NCBI RefSeq assembly: GCF_014648355.1
Contig: NZ_BMQY01000003.1
Location: forward strand, 455,916 to 519,915
Length of the DNA: 64,000 bases
Direction: 5' to 3'
Source of the DNA: Couchioplanes azureus
Lineage (GTDB): Bacteria; Actinomycetota; Actinomycetes; Mycobacteriales; Micromonosporaceae
Of the stretch, positions 52,881-62,098 are shown piece by piece. Within the stretch, counting starts at the first letter, position 1. Every line of letters starts with the position of its first letter. A model generated the notes under the pieces. The model did no database searches. It was not told where the DNA came from and saw nothing but the letters and a program-made list of their open reading frames with translations. A program made the translations under genes and the position numbers.

Positions 52881-53251
52881 GCTCGTATCTCCCAACAGCC
52901 ACCAAGAGGTTGACAGCTCCCTCCGGTGGTAACGATGCCGAATCGTTCATCTTCCGAACACCAACCCGCCAGGATAAGGGCGGTGTCACGCACTCGACTC
53001 GGCATGTGCGGACATGCGTCGCTCGCCGCAGGACTACGGAGCGCCACCGCCGCCCGTCGGTCAACCGAGCGGTGTCACGAAGGTCCTGAGACCGATTCGT
53101 CACGCAGGTCATGGGACTCGGCAGGAACCCGACGCGGCTTTCGTGAGAACTTTCCATACGTCTTCAAGGCGCGGCCGGGGCCGGCGAACACGACGAAGCC
53201 CCGGGACTCCACTGTCCGTGAAATTTGGGGCTTTCCAGGGCGCTCCGAGGT
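52881..53251. other. Intergenic, weak hairpin near 53196-53233
   Basis: No gene. Arms aagcccc and ggggctt with a 24-base AT-containing loop lie downstream of the minus-strand gene ending at 53252; no T-tract follows, so a terminator role is doubtful. Confidence 0.35.
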
Positions 53252-53641
53252 CTACCAGTCACGCCACTCGTCGGTAAGCTCCGACCTGTCCATGCCGCGC
53301 CGGGCCGTGAGTTCATCGACGTCTACGCCTGCATCAGCCAGCGCAGCGTCGATGTACTCGCACAACTCTTCGCGGGTACTCGTCTCGATCTCGCCGGAGT
53401 CGGCAGCGTTAAGCGCCGACACGAACCCTTCAACCGCCGCCCACGCCGCCTCATCGTCGCCCGGTTCAAGACCAGCGATCTCCTCCTCAAAGCGCGCGAA
53501 CGCCGCATCGACCCGAGCAACGAAATCGGCGGGGAAGCAGCTGAGCGCGTAAGCAGCCTCCCGGGGCAAGTTTCCGGCCGCGACGGCTGCTTCTTGCTCC
53601 GCCGCCTCACGCCGCCACCGATATGTCAGCCGTCCGGTCAT
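53252..53641 (-). CDS. Acidic hypothetical protein, 129 residues
   Basis: MTGRLTYRWRREAAEQEAAV, then a helical acidic chain (FPADFVARVDAAFARFEEEIAGL; AAWAAVEGFVSALNAADSGEIETSTREELCEYIDAALADAGV) ending RSELTDEWRDW. No domain recognised. Size, acidity and proximity to an Rhs toxin locus are reminiscent of orphan immunity proteins, but that is context only. ATG at 53641. Confidence 0.55.
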   Translation of the reverse strand: MTGRLTYRWRREAAEQEAAVAAGNLPREAAYALSCFPADFVARVDAAFARFEEEIAGLEPGDDEAAWAAVEGFVSALNAADSGEIETSTREELCEYIDAALADAGVDVDELTARRGMDRSELTDEWRDW

Positions 53642-53820
53642 GGGCGTCAGGCTAGAACGAGCGAATCGCGCTTTCCAAAGGCATGCCTCCGGCGGGCAGG
53701 ATCTCCGACCCGGCACCCGGAGCCAGCCCCCGGCGGCCAGGGCTACCCGCCTGGACCCGGGCGGCTCTGGGATGCCAAAGCCCGGCGGGTATCCATCGCA
53801 CACCGAGAGGCAGCCGGACC

Positions 53821-53880
53821 GCGCCCGCCTGGTCCAGGTCGGTCAGACAGTAGGGTGCTCCACCTGGACCAGGCGGGCGC
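53821..53880. repeat. Perfect 19-bp inverted repeat near the right att copy
   Basis: gcgcccgcctggtccaggt at 53821 and its exact complement at 53862-53880, with a 22-base loop. It lies in the 420-bp gene-free stretch 53642-54062 before the att copy. A further imperfect inverted pair (tacccgcc / ggcgggta) lies just upstream. Confidence 0.85.
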
Positions 53881-54062
53881 GGCCCGGCCGGGCGATGCCT
53901 GCGCGACGGGATGCCCGCACAGATGGACGCTGGTCCTCTGGAGAATTCTTGGAGACGATCTTGAAAAGCTCCCCGAACACCGCAGACCCAGTGCAACGGA
54001 CGCAAGCACCCTGAGCAGGGCGCATAGAGCCTTGCCGACGTCACAGATCGATCTTGACCTAG

Positions 54063-54107
54063 TTGACACGGAAGAGGTCACTGGTTCGATCCCAGTATCG
54101 CCCACCA
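54063..54107. mobile_element. Attachment site copy 2 (partial tRNA-Val)
   Basis: Exact 45-bp duplicate of the tRNA-Val 3' end including CCA. It lacks the 5' half, so it is not a functional tRNA. It marks the right edge of the 10.5-kb element. Confidence 0.9.
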
Positions 54108-54195
54108 GCAAGAACAGCAGGTCAGAACGGTTCCGCCCCTCAGGGAACGGAGCCCGCTTGAGGTTGAGAGAGGCCACTAGGACCAGTTTCGGAAA

Positions 54196-54600
54196 CGATC
54201 TTGGCGGTCTGGCCGTCCAGTCCCGGCAAGGCCGCCGCGCACTTGCGCCTTCCAACGAAAGCCAGTCGAGCACGGCGATCGTGATCGAGGCCTGAGATCC
54301 CGTCAAGGCCGCATCGCGGGCCTCCCCAGGGCTCAACCCATCGAAGAGCCCATGATCATCTCCGGGTGATGTGCGAGTACAGCGCCTGCACGAACCCATG
54401 CTCATGGCCCCTTTTTCGCGTGCATCAGGTAGCCGGCGTGCCGAGCTCGATCATCAGCCTCTCGTATGCGTGACGGAGCCCTTGTGGTGTCAACCGGCAG
54501 CGATCGGGATAGAGAACGGAACAAGCAGTCCGGCATGCCGACCTCGCACGTAGCCGAGGTCTGGCAACACCGCCTCCACCCCACGACGGTTTCGTAGACC
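54196..54600 (-). pseudogene. Second integrase remnant, diverged copy of 43712-44370
   Basis: Heavily decayed. Across shifted frames it still reads HEHGFVQALYSHIT, then EMIMGLFDGLSPGEARDAAL and AVLDWLSLEG, parallel to the recombinase end after att copy 1. Toward 54550 the sequence resembles the LacI-HTH part of the first remnant (cgcacgtagccgag). It indicates a second, related element inserted at the same tRNA. Confidence 0.65.
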
Positions 54601-54666
54601 TCGTATGGTCCCTCTTCGCTCGCGCTGACAGATCAACGGGATCGGTGTGACCCTGCTAGGCGCATG

Positions 54667-55197
54667 TCAACGGATTGAGCGAAGGATCTCGTTCGCTGCC
54701 CCACCCGGGTCGACCATGTCTAGCACATCGAGTGCAGCTTCATAGCAGGTCTCGTCGGCGAGCGCCTCCCGAACAATTAACCAGAGCGATTCTCGGACGC
54801 GAGCGATGCACCGCTCGAGGAGCGCACCGTTTCCACGTTCGACCTCGTCCCTGACTGGAGCGCCCGACAAGATCAGATACATCAACTCAAGCACTGCAAT
54901 CCGAACCCAGCGCGGCCGGGGGTCGGCCAGCGAGGCCGCCAAAACGCTGATCGCTGGCTCGGCCGCACTATAAAGATCAGCTTGAGGCACAATCTTGTCT
55001 TCGAGAGAGTCTTCGGCGGTATCAATCCGCCCCCGATCCGCCCCTAGAAGCGACATTAGAGCTTGCCCGACGTCGGCCGCCGAAACGCCCTCGAGCTTCC
55101 GGTAGCTGCCCCAATCAGTTGCCTCGATCAGCCGCTCAGCAAGACCGGCGGAGCCGTCATTTACCTCAGTCACCCCAGCTACCTCCGGATTCGCCAC
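54667..55197 (-). CDS. Candidate immunity protein (HEAT-like) for the Rhs toxin
   Basis: 176 residues, almost all helical, with HEAT-like repeats: AERLIEATDWGSYRKLEGVSA, EPAISVLAASLADPRPRWVR, IAVLELMYLILSGAPVRDEV, CIARVRESLWLIVREALADE, CYEAALDVLDMVD. The ATG at 55197 lies inside the last 32 bp of the toxin gene in another frame, the tight overlap usual for toxin-immunity pairs. It would bind and block the C-terminal toxin domain in the cytoplasm. Assignment is from gene order and size; the partner has not been shown. Confidence 0.65.
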   Translation of the reverse strand: MANPEVAGVTEVNDGSAGLAERLIEATDWGSYRKLEGVSAADVGQALMSLLGADRGRIDTAEDSLEDKIVPQADLYSAAEPAISVLAASLADPRPRWVRIAVLELMYLILSGAPVRDEVERGNGALLERCIARVRESLWLIVREALADETCYEAALDVLDMVDPGGAANEILRSIR

Positions 55198-58100
55198 GCG
55201 TCCTAGGATCGAACAGCTGACGGGGGTACCTTTCTTGGCACCTCGGGCACACAGTGTGCGGGCGCCATTCTAGCTGTCCCGTGTCTTTATTCCTTCGCCA
55301 AGCGTACGGCTGGGTCATCTTAGCGCCCGGCATGCGGTCCTGAATGATGTCTTCGGCATGATTTCTGGGACCGCGGGGGCCATTACCTGTGCCCATCACA
55401 TTACCCATTTTGTCGTAGCCTCCGACGTAAACCGGCGAGTCGCGGTTCGGCTTGCCGTTCGGCTTTCTTCCAGCCTCATCACGAGCCCGCTCAGCCTCTG
55501 CCTTAGGGTTCGGTTTTGATTCTTCCTTCGGCGCTTTTTGCTTGATCTTGGGCTTGACAGCAGGCCTGCTGGGCCGCATTTTTGGCAGCTTTTTCCCGCC
55601 GGATTTCTTCCCACCGGCTCCCTTGGCTGAGCTTTTCGGTCGGCTCGTGGGCTTAGATTTGCTGCCTTCGGGCTTGGCTCCTCGGATGACCTTCTTGGGG
55701 GGTGTGGGTGTCGATCGCTTGGCAGGGTGGTTGCGTACGTACAGCTTTTCGCTCTGCTGGCGTTGGATTTCGGTGCGGACTGCCCTCGGAGTACGGGTCT
55801 TGCCAGGTTTGACTTTGCTGGTTGCGCCACCATTGTTGGTGCCCCGACCACCGCCGGTGATGCTGGAGCCTCCGGCGCCGCGACCACCGCCGACGGCACC
55901 GCCGCGACCACCGCCGCCGCCGAATCGGATTCCGCCTCCGCCGTTCTTGGGGTCGAACGCGAGTCCCTCGGGGTCGGAGAAGCTGATCGGGTTGTTGTTG
56001 GCGTAGGCGTAGGGGTGCAGGGTTTGCGGGTCGCCGGGGTCTACCAGGGGGTCGACGGAGATGAACCGGCCGGTGGTGGGGTCGTATTCGCGGGCGCCGA
56101 GGTGGGTCAGGCCGGTGGGGTCGGCGGTGCCGCCGACGAAGCCTTTGCGGTCCGGCCAGCTCGGCACCGCGCCGCGGGGTTCGCCGAACGGGGTGGTCCG
56201 GCGGCGGGTGGCGGCCATCGTGGCGGCGTCGATGGCGAGTTGTCCGGTGCCGTGGTGGTCGGTGACCATCCAGGTCAGGCCGTCCGCGGAGGTGCGGACG
56301 GCGTCGCCGTAGTAGCGGGTGCCGGTGGCTTTGCCGGTGTTGTCGACGCGGATTTCGCTGTGGCCCAGTTCGAGCGTGGTCGCGGTCGGGTCGGTGGCGA
56401 TGAGCCGGGTGCCGTTGGCGTCGTACACGTAGTGATGGGTTCCGCTGGCGGCGGTGGCGACGCTGTAGAGCAGGCCTTCGGCGTCGAAGGTGAACGTGTC
56501 GGTGCCGGCGGGCGCGGTGCGGGTCTTGAGGTATCCGGAGGGGTCGTAGGTGTAGGAGGTGGCGGGGCCGCCGCCGCGGGTCTCGCGGCGGGTGAGGGTG
56601 TGCGGCTGCGCGCTTCCCGGGGCCGGGGTGGTGTAGTCGCGGATGGTGGCGCCGGCCGGGGTGTGGCTGGTGTCGGTCTTGCGGTTGCCGACCAGGTCGT
56701 AGGTGAACGACTGCCAGTACGGGTCCGGGCCACCGACCGCAGCCTGGCTGGGACTGCTCTGGCAGGTGGCCGCGGTGGTGGTCCACGCCTCGGTGAGGCG
56801 GCGCAGGTAGTCCTGTTGGAAACACTGGTTGCTGATGGTGGTGCCCGCGGCCAGGCTGACTTCCCTGATGCTGGTGATGTTGCCGTCGGGGTCGTAGGTG
56901 TAGCGCTCGGTGAGTTTCTCGTCGAACGTGTCGGCGGTGCCGGCGCGTTCGGTGGAGACCTGCGCCTTGGTGCGGCGCAGGGTGGAGTCTTCGTACTCGT
57001 CGGTGAGGCGGACGCGTTTGCCGCCGCTGCCGAGCAGGCGCTGGGTCGTGCCGCCGTGCCAGGCGTAGGTGGCCGACGCCAGGTAGGTGTCGGTGCCGGC
57101 CAGGGTGGCGAGGTCACCGGCGTCGGTGTAGGTGGGGGTGACGGTCTCGGCGGGCAGGTCCGCAACCGCCGGGTACTTCATCGAGGCCGTAGAGCCGTCC
57201 GGGTGGTAGGTGTAGCCGGTGGTGTAGGTGCCGGTGATGCCGCGGTGCCCGTCCGGGATGGTGACGGTGGTGCCGGTCGGGGCGTACAGGTCGGTGTAGC
57301 CGGTGATCGCCTGGGTGTACTGCTTGCCGTCGAGGTGGCGCACGGCCGAGCTGAGCTCGCCCTTGGCGAGGGTGTCGTAGGTCCAGGTGGCGCGTAGGTT
57401 GCCGGTGGCGTGGGCGTCGCGCAGCTCGGTCACGCGGCCGAGCGCGTCGTACTTGCGCCACAGCTTCTTGCCGCGCCCGTCGGTGGTGGTGGTCAGCTGG
57501 TCGGCGTCGTCGTAGTCGTTGACCAGCGTGCCGGCGTCGGGGTCGGTGCCGCCGGTCAGCCGGCCGCGCAGGTCGTAGCTGCGGGTCCAGGTGTTGCCGG
57601 CCGGGTCGGTGATGGAGGTCAGTTGGCCGAGCCGGTCGTAGTCGTAGCTCGTCGCGTCGACCGGGTCCTGCGCGCCGGGTCCGCGGTGTTGCTGCAGCTT
57701 GGTGACGTCGCCGGTGACGTCGAGGTAGGTGGTGGTCTTGGTGCCGCCGGCCGGCGGGGTGACGGTGACCCGGTCACCGGCGTACGTCGTCGTGGTGGCC
57801 CACTTCTTGCTGTTGCGTGACCACAGGGCGGTCTCGGTCGGCCGTTCCAGGGCGTCGTAGGTGGAGCGTTCCTGAATGTCCACCGCGGCGTCGTCGAACG
57901 TCGCCAGGGTGCCGGTCGGCCCGGACGCGTCGTTGTAGAACGCGGTCTCGGCGCTGACCAGCCCCCGCGCGTCGTAGCGCACATCGGAGATCACCCGCTT
58001 GCCGTCCGGTGCGGTGCTCTGCTGCTGGCGCGGACGTTCCAGACCGTCATAGATCTCGTACGAGCTGATCTGGTTGCCCTTCGGGCCGAGCTCGCGGGTA

Positions 58101-61100
58101 CGGGTGTGGCTGGGCGCGGTGGTGCCGTTGACCGTGTAGTCGTACTGGGTGTGCGGAGTCTGGGCGGTGGTCCGCCCGGGCAGCCACAGCTTGGTCAGCC
58201 GGCCGAGCGGGTCGTAGGCGGCGGTGGTGACCTTGCCGTTGGCGTCCGTCTCGGTCAGCGTCTCGCCGCGGATGTCGAACGTCGACGTCGTGGTGTGTCC
58301 CGCCGGGTTCTTCTCCGTCTCCGCGGTCACCGGGCCGCCGGCAGCCGGGGTGTAGGCCGTGGTGCTGGTCCGACCGAGGGCGTCGGTCTCGGTCAGCACC
58401 CGGCCGTACGCGTCGTAGGTGGCGCTGCCACTGGTGACCCACTTCGCCGTGCCGCCGGAATAGGAAGCCAGGTCGTCGGTACGGGTGTCCAGCCCGCGGG
58501 TCGGCGCGGCGCCGAGCGTGGTGGAGCCGTCGTAGTAGGTGCGCTCACCGGCCAGCACATCCGACGGCCCGGGGGTCTCGGCGCAGTTGGTGACCAGCTC
58601 TTCCGCCGGGAAGTCGATCAGCCACGCGGCCGGGTTGGGGTTACGTGCGTAGGTGGTCGTCGTGCAGGTGTCGTCGTCGGACGTACCGATCAGACCCCGG
58701 TCGATCTCCTTGGTGACCTGGCCGTAGGCCGGGTCGTGGACGAACTCGACCTCGCGTTCACGCCAGGTACCCGACGCGGGCAGGAACTCGAACGTCTCCT
58801 CCTTGGCAACCTCGGCGAAGTACGAGCGGGTCGTGGTGGGCTGAGCATGCGCGCCCGCCTCGACGCGCTGCCCGGTTTGGCTCTCCCACGGGTGGAAGCG
58901 GTACTTGTACAGCGGGGTGTCGCCGTCGTAGTCGATCTGTTCGAGCAGGTGACCGGCCCGGTAGCCGAAGTCCGTCCACTCGGCACCGTGCGAGTCGGTG
59001 ATCGACGCGGTCCGGGCCGTCTCCCCCGCATCGGTGCGGTCGCCGTGCATGCCCCGGAAGTACCGGTACTCCGACCGCGTCCGCGTCCCGCCGGCCACGC
59101 CGGTGGTGACCGTGACGTTGGAATAGCCGCGCCAGTCCGACCACGTCCGCAGCGGCAGCGACAGCCCCCACTTGTCACCGTCGTTGTGATGCCACAGCAC
59201 ACTCGTGTCGGAGCCGGCGGTGCTGTACCCGTACGTGTGCACCACGTCCGGTGAACCACCGACCAGGTCGCGTTCGGTCACACTCGCGACGCGGTACTTG
59301 TTCCACCACGACCACCCGGATGCCGAACCCGGCGGGGCGTAATACTGCGGGAAACACCGCATGGAATTGTTGTCCGGATTCGGCAGCGCCGTGGGCGAGC
59401 AGTTCGAATCCCCGTACGCGATCTGCAACTCGCCACCGGTCTCCGAGGTGATCCGGGTGAGCCGGTACTTGTTCGACGTCGGTACGTCCGCGGCGGTGTT
59501 GAAGTCGGTACGGTTCGGCTTGCGGGTACCCCCGAAGTCCACCTTCGGCAGGGTCTGACTGCCACCGGTACGGCCAGTACGGGTGATCGTCGCCAGCCAC
59601 AACGACGGGTCGGTGTTGTCGTTCGTCGCCGGGAACTGGTGCGTCAACACCCACTCGTCGACCGGCGTGTACGCGCCTGCCACCAGCACCGACGTGGTCA
59701 CCTTCGCCAGGCGCTTGGCGGTCCAGAACGACGGCGCCGGGTTGTTGGTGCACGGCGCCGCATTGCACTGCAGATCCCACGGCGTGTCCGGCCAGTTCGC
59801 CGCGACCGGCGTACTGCCGTTCCAACAGGTCGCCAGGCACCGGTCCCCGACGGTGAAGTCGACCTTCATCGGCGCCTTCGCGCTCGTCTCGGTGCCCGCG
59901 CGGCTGCCGTACTCGATACGCTCCAGCCAGCCACCGCGGTCGTAGGCCGCCACCGTGGAGGTGCCCGCGAGCTTCGTCCTACTGCTCTCCTTGCGGTACC
60001 AGTACGAGATCGAGTTGCCGTCCGGGTCCACGACGTAGTCGAGGTTCCAGCGCCACGCCATCGCGCAGTACGAGCCGGCGAACCCGCCGGTCTTGTAACA
60101 GGGCTCGCCGGTGCGGTTGGCGAACACCGGCACCCCGAACACCGACGAGGTGACCGGCTGGCCCTCCTGCCAGCTCGGCAACCGGCTCTTACCGAACCAG
60201 TACTGGGTGCCGTCCGGCGTGGTCAGCTTCCAATGCTCGTTGTTGTGGTACCCGGTCCCGCTGCCGCCGGTGACCAGCTCCAGGTACGAGCCGTCGTCCT
60301 CGGCCAGGCGCCACTTGCCGGTCGCATCGTCGAGCACCAGCTCGGTCGACTGGCCGCGCCAGGACAGCACCGCGTTCTGGTCCCGGTAGCACAGATCGTT
60401 GGTGGCGTTGGTGTACTGCGCCGGAGTCGCGCCGGTCACATCGTCACGGCACGCCCGGTACTGACGCTCGATGAAGCCCGGCTCGAAATCCCAGCCCTCA
60501 CCGACCCAGGACGGCTGCGCGTTCTGCGCGTTGGTGCGCCCATCCACCGCACCAGAGCTGTAACTCAGCGCCAGCTCCGGCTCCAACTCACCCGGAGCCG
60601 GCGGCACCTGCAACGGGTACGACCACGCGAAGTCGCCGGACTGCTGACCGGCCGACCACGCCGCCGCCTCACTCAAGCTGCTCTTCGCGAACGTGCCCGT
60701 GTCCACACTGGCAGCCGCCGCGGTGACCGCCAGCACCACGGCCTGACCATCCTTGGCCGGCGGCACCTCCGCATCCGCCACGATCCTCGACTTCGTCACA
60801 TCGTTCTTCGCCGGCACCGGCGTCGCCGACTGGCACTGCTGCTCCGTCGGCGTCTCCACCGCACAGGCCGGCAACTGCACCAGCCGCATCCGCCGCGCCC
60901 AGTCCCCACCGAACGCGTGCTGCAACGACGAATAGTCGATCTCCACCGCCGCCGGCGCGCTGACCGCCGCCTCATCGGTCCGCGACAGACGCAGCATCAA
61001 CCCGGTCACCCCGGCAGCCGCCGCCTTGTCACGGCTCAGCACCTCGGAGCTCACCCGGCCGGCCGGCTCGTCGGCGCTCAGGCGCGCGGGCGGCTTGCCG

Positions 61101-61456
61101 GAGGGACGCGCCGCGCCCGACGACGCACGGCCGATACGGACCGGCTGCCCGGGCACCGCGACCAGACCGGACCCGAGGATCGCCACTTCAGCCGTGTCAG
61201 CAGACGGCCACTGCACCGCAGGCGGCTTCCACAGATCCACCTGGGACTCCGACACTTGAGCGTCACGCGGGGTGGCCTTACCGACCGCCACGGAGCGGTC
61301 CGGGTCGACCTCCGGAGAGGGCGTCGGCTTCGCCTGAGCCTGGCCCGCGAACGGCAACGACCCCACCAGCACCACCATCGCCACCGCGATGACCGCCCGC
61401 CGGATCCAGCGCCACAGCACCGAAAACACGCGCGACGAACCCACTTCAACGTCCAT
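55166..61456 (-). CDS. Secreted Rhs/YD-repeat polymorphic toxin with deaminase-like C-terminus
   Basis: 2096 residues. Signal peptide 1-42 (RRAVIAVAMVVLVGSLPFAGQAQA). A TcdB/SpvB-like segment (PAPGELEPELALSYSSGAVDG) and many YD repeats (YDALGRVTELRD; YDLRGRLTGGTDPDAG) precede the Rhs core end HLGAREYDPTTGRFISVDPL and YAYANNNPISFSDPEGL. A Gly-rich then Lys/Pro-rich linker (~1840-1990) follows. The last ~100 residues have NHAEDIIQDRMPG (H2033, E2035) and HTVCPRCQE (C2070, C2073), the zinc-binding pattern of nucleic-acid/nucleotide deaminase toxins. ATG 61456 has GGGAGGG upstream. The partner gene overlaps its end. Confidence 0.85.
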   Translation of the reverse strand: MDVEVGSSRVFSVLWRWIRRAVIAVAMVVLVGSLPFAGQAQAKPTPSPEVDPDRSVAVGKATPRDAQVSESQVDLWKPPAVQWPSADTAEVAILGSGLVAVPGQPVRIGRASSGAARPSGKPPARLSADEPAGRVSSEVLSRDKAAAAGVTGLMLRLSRTDEAAVSAPAAVEIDYSSLQHAFGGDWARRMRLVQLPACAVETPTEQQCQSATPVPAKNDVTKSRIVADAEVPPAKDGQAVVLAVTAAAASVDTGTFAKSSLSEAAAWSAGQQSGDFAWSYPLQVPPAPGELEPELALSYSSGAVDGRTNAQNAQPSWVGEGWDFEPGFIERQYRACRDDVTGATPAQYTNATNDLCYRDQNAVLSWRGQSTELVLDDATGKWRLAEDDGSYLELVTGGSGTGYHNNEHWKLTTPDGTQYWFGKSRLPSWQEGQPVTSSVFGVPVFANRTGEPCYKTGGFAGSYCAMAWRWNLDYVVDPDGNSISYWYRKESSRTKLAGTSTVAAYDRGGWLERIEYGSRAGTETSAKAPMKVDFTVGDRCLATCWNGSTPVAANWPDTPWDLQCNAAPCTNNPAPSFWTAKRLAKVTTSVLVAGAYTPVDEWVLTHQFPATNDNTDPSLWLATITRTGRTGGSQTLPKVDFGGTRKPNRTDFNTAADVPTSNKYRLTRITSETGGELQIAYGDSNCSPTALPNPDNNSMRCFPQYYAPPGSASGWSWWNKYRVASVTERDLVGGSPDVVHTYGYSTAGSDTSVLWHHNDGDKWGLSLPLRTWSDWRGYSNVTVTTGVAGGTRTRSEYRYFRGMHGDRTDAGETARTASITDSHGAEWTDFGYRAGHLLEQIDYDGDTPLYKYRFHPWESQTGQRVEAGAHAQPTTTRSYFAEVAKEETFEFLPASGTWREREVEFVHDPAYGQVTKEIDRGLIGTSDDDTCTTTTYARNPNPAAWLIDFPAEELVTNCAETPGPSDVLAGERTYYDGSTTLGAAPTRGLDTRTDDLASYSGGTAKWVTSGSATYDAYGRVLTETDALGRTSTTAYTPAAGGPVTAETEKNPAGHTTTSTFDIRGETLTETDANGKVTTAAYDPLGRLTKLWLPGRTTAQTPHTQYDYTVNGTTAPSHTRTRELGPKGNQISSYEIYDGLERPRQQQSTAPDGKRVISDVRYDARGLVSAETAFYNDASGPTGTLATFDDAAVDIQERSTYDALERPTETALWSRNSKKWATTTTYAGDRVTVTPPAGGTKTTTYLDVTGDVTKLQQHRGPGAQDPVDATSYDYDRLGQLTSITDPAGNTWTRSYDLRGRLTGGTDPDAGTLVNDYDDADQLTTTTDGRGKKLWRKYDALGRVTELRDAHATGNLRATWTYDTLAKGELSSAVRHLDGKQYTQAITGYTDLYAPTGTTVTIPDGHRGITGTYTTGYTYHPDGSTASMKYPAVADLPAETVTPTYTDAGDLATLAGTDTYLASATYAWHGGTTQRLLGSGGKRVRLTDEYEDSTLRRTKAQVSTERAGTADTFDEKLTERYTYDPDGNITSIREVSLAAGTTISNQCFQQDYLRRLTEAWTTTAATCQSSPSQAAVGGPDPYWQSFTYDLVGNRKTDTSHTPAGATIRDYTTPAPGSAQPHTLTRRETRGGGPATSYTYDPSGYLKTRTAPAGTDTFTFDAEGLLYSVATAASGTHHYVYDANGTRLIATDPTATTLELGHSEIRVDNTGKATGTRYYGDAVRTSADGLTWMVTDHHGTGQLAIDAATMAATRRRTTPFGEPRGAVPSWPDRKGFVGGTADPTGLTHLGAREYDPTTGRFISVDPLVDPGDPQTLHPYAYANNNPISFSDPEGLAFDPKNGGGGIRFGGGGGRGGAVGGGRGAGGSSITGGGRGTNNGGATSKVKPGKTRTPRAVRTEIQRQQSEKLYVRNHPAKRSTPTPPKKVIRGAKPEGSKSKPTSRPKSSAKGAGGKKSGGKKLPKMRPSRPAVKPKIKQKAPKEESKPNPKAEAERARDEAGRKPNGKPNRDSPVYVGGYDKMGNVMGTGNGPRGPRNHAEDIIQDRMPGAKMTQPYAWRRNKDTGQLEWRPHTVCPRCQERYPRQLFDPRTRGESGGSWGD

Positions 61457-61502
61457 GCCCGGCCACCCTCCCCGTACGCCCAAACATCGAGCGCGCCGGA
61501 TA

Positions 61503-62036
61503 CTACGGGCCCCCTACGACAAGTGCAAACAAGATCACCCAGAGTGATGCCCAGCCCTTGGTCAAACGGATCAGTCGGCGCCAGCAGAACAAGATGCAGG
61601 CGCAGCTGACGAAGCCGTCGTGGATGTCGAGGGCGGCGTGCCCAGCGCACGGCCAGCCGGCGGAATGGGTGCAGCAGGGCGAAGGTCTGCTGGACGACGT
61701 AGCGCAGCCGGCCCAAGCCTTGATCGCCGGTGTCTTCGGCTGCGGGATGACCGGTTGGGTGCCGCGGTCGCGGCAGACCAGCTCGAAAGGCTTCACTGCT
61801 GTACGCCTTGTCGGCCAGCAGGGTCGTGAAGCGGCGTCGTGGGTGTCCCGGTCGGCGGCGATGGGTGGGTAGCCGTCGAGCAGATCGAGGGCGCGGCTGA
61901 TGTCGGGCACGTTCGCGCCTGACGGAGTACGTAGGCCGGCGGGCCGTTGCCGTCGCAGGTCAGGTGGTGCTTGGAGCCGAGTTTGCCGCGGTTGACCGGC
62001 GAGGGGCCTGGCCGTCGAGACGAGACTGAATTTCAC
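61503..62036 (-). pseudogene. IS5-type transposase remnant
   Basis: Several frames together resemble an IS5-group DDE transposase: GANVPDISRALDLLDGYPPI, CRDRGTQPVIPQPKTPA, a frame-shifted FALLHPFRRLAVRW, and DIHDGFVSCACILFCWRRLIRL at the end. Multiple frameshifts and a lost N-terminus. It lies directly upstream of the Rhs gene. Confidence 0.7.
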
Positions 62037-62098
62037 CTCGTGGCGCTGACCGGCATCGATTCGGCGGATTCTTGTTAAGGGCAGTTAATGTGGCGGCC

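Larger units (their letters stand above)
43610..54107. mobile_element. Decayed integrative element between tRNA-Val att copies
   Basis: 10.5 kb bounded by identical 45-bp direct repeats. It contains a broken integrase next to the tRNA, an AlpA/excisionase-like gene, a frameshifted second recombinase, and mostly pseudogenes or genes of unknown function. No recognisable replication or transfer genes remain, so it is probably immobile. A second integrase remnant beyond 54107 shows that another related element sits behind it. Confidence 0.75.

Noticed and set aside
53196..53233. Rho-independent terminator for the gene ending at 53252
   Set aside because: Only a 7-bp stem, a long loop and no T-tract; kept as a weak hairpin only.
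55727..57397. Gly/Val-rich plus-strand frame opposite the Rhs repeats
   Set aside because: Reflects the YD-repeat codon pattern; not protein-like.
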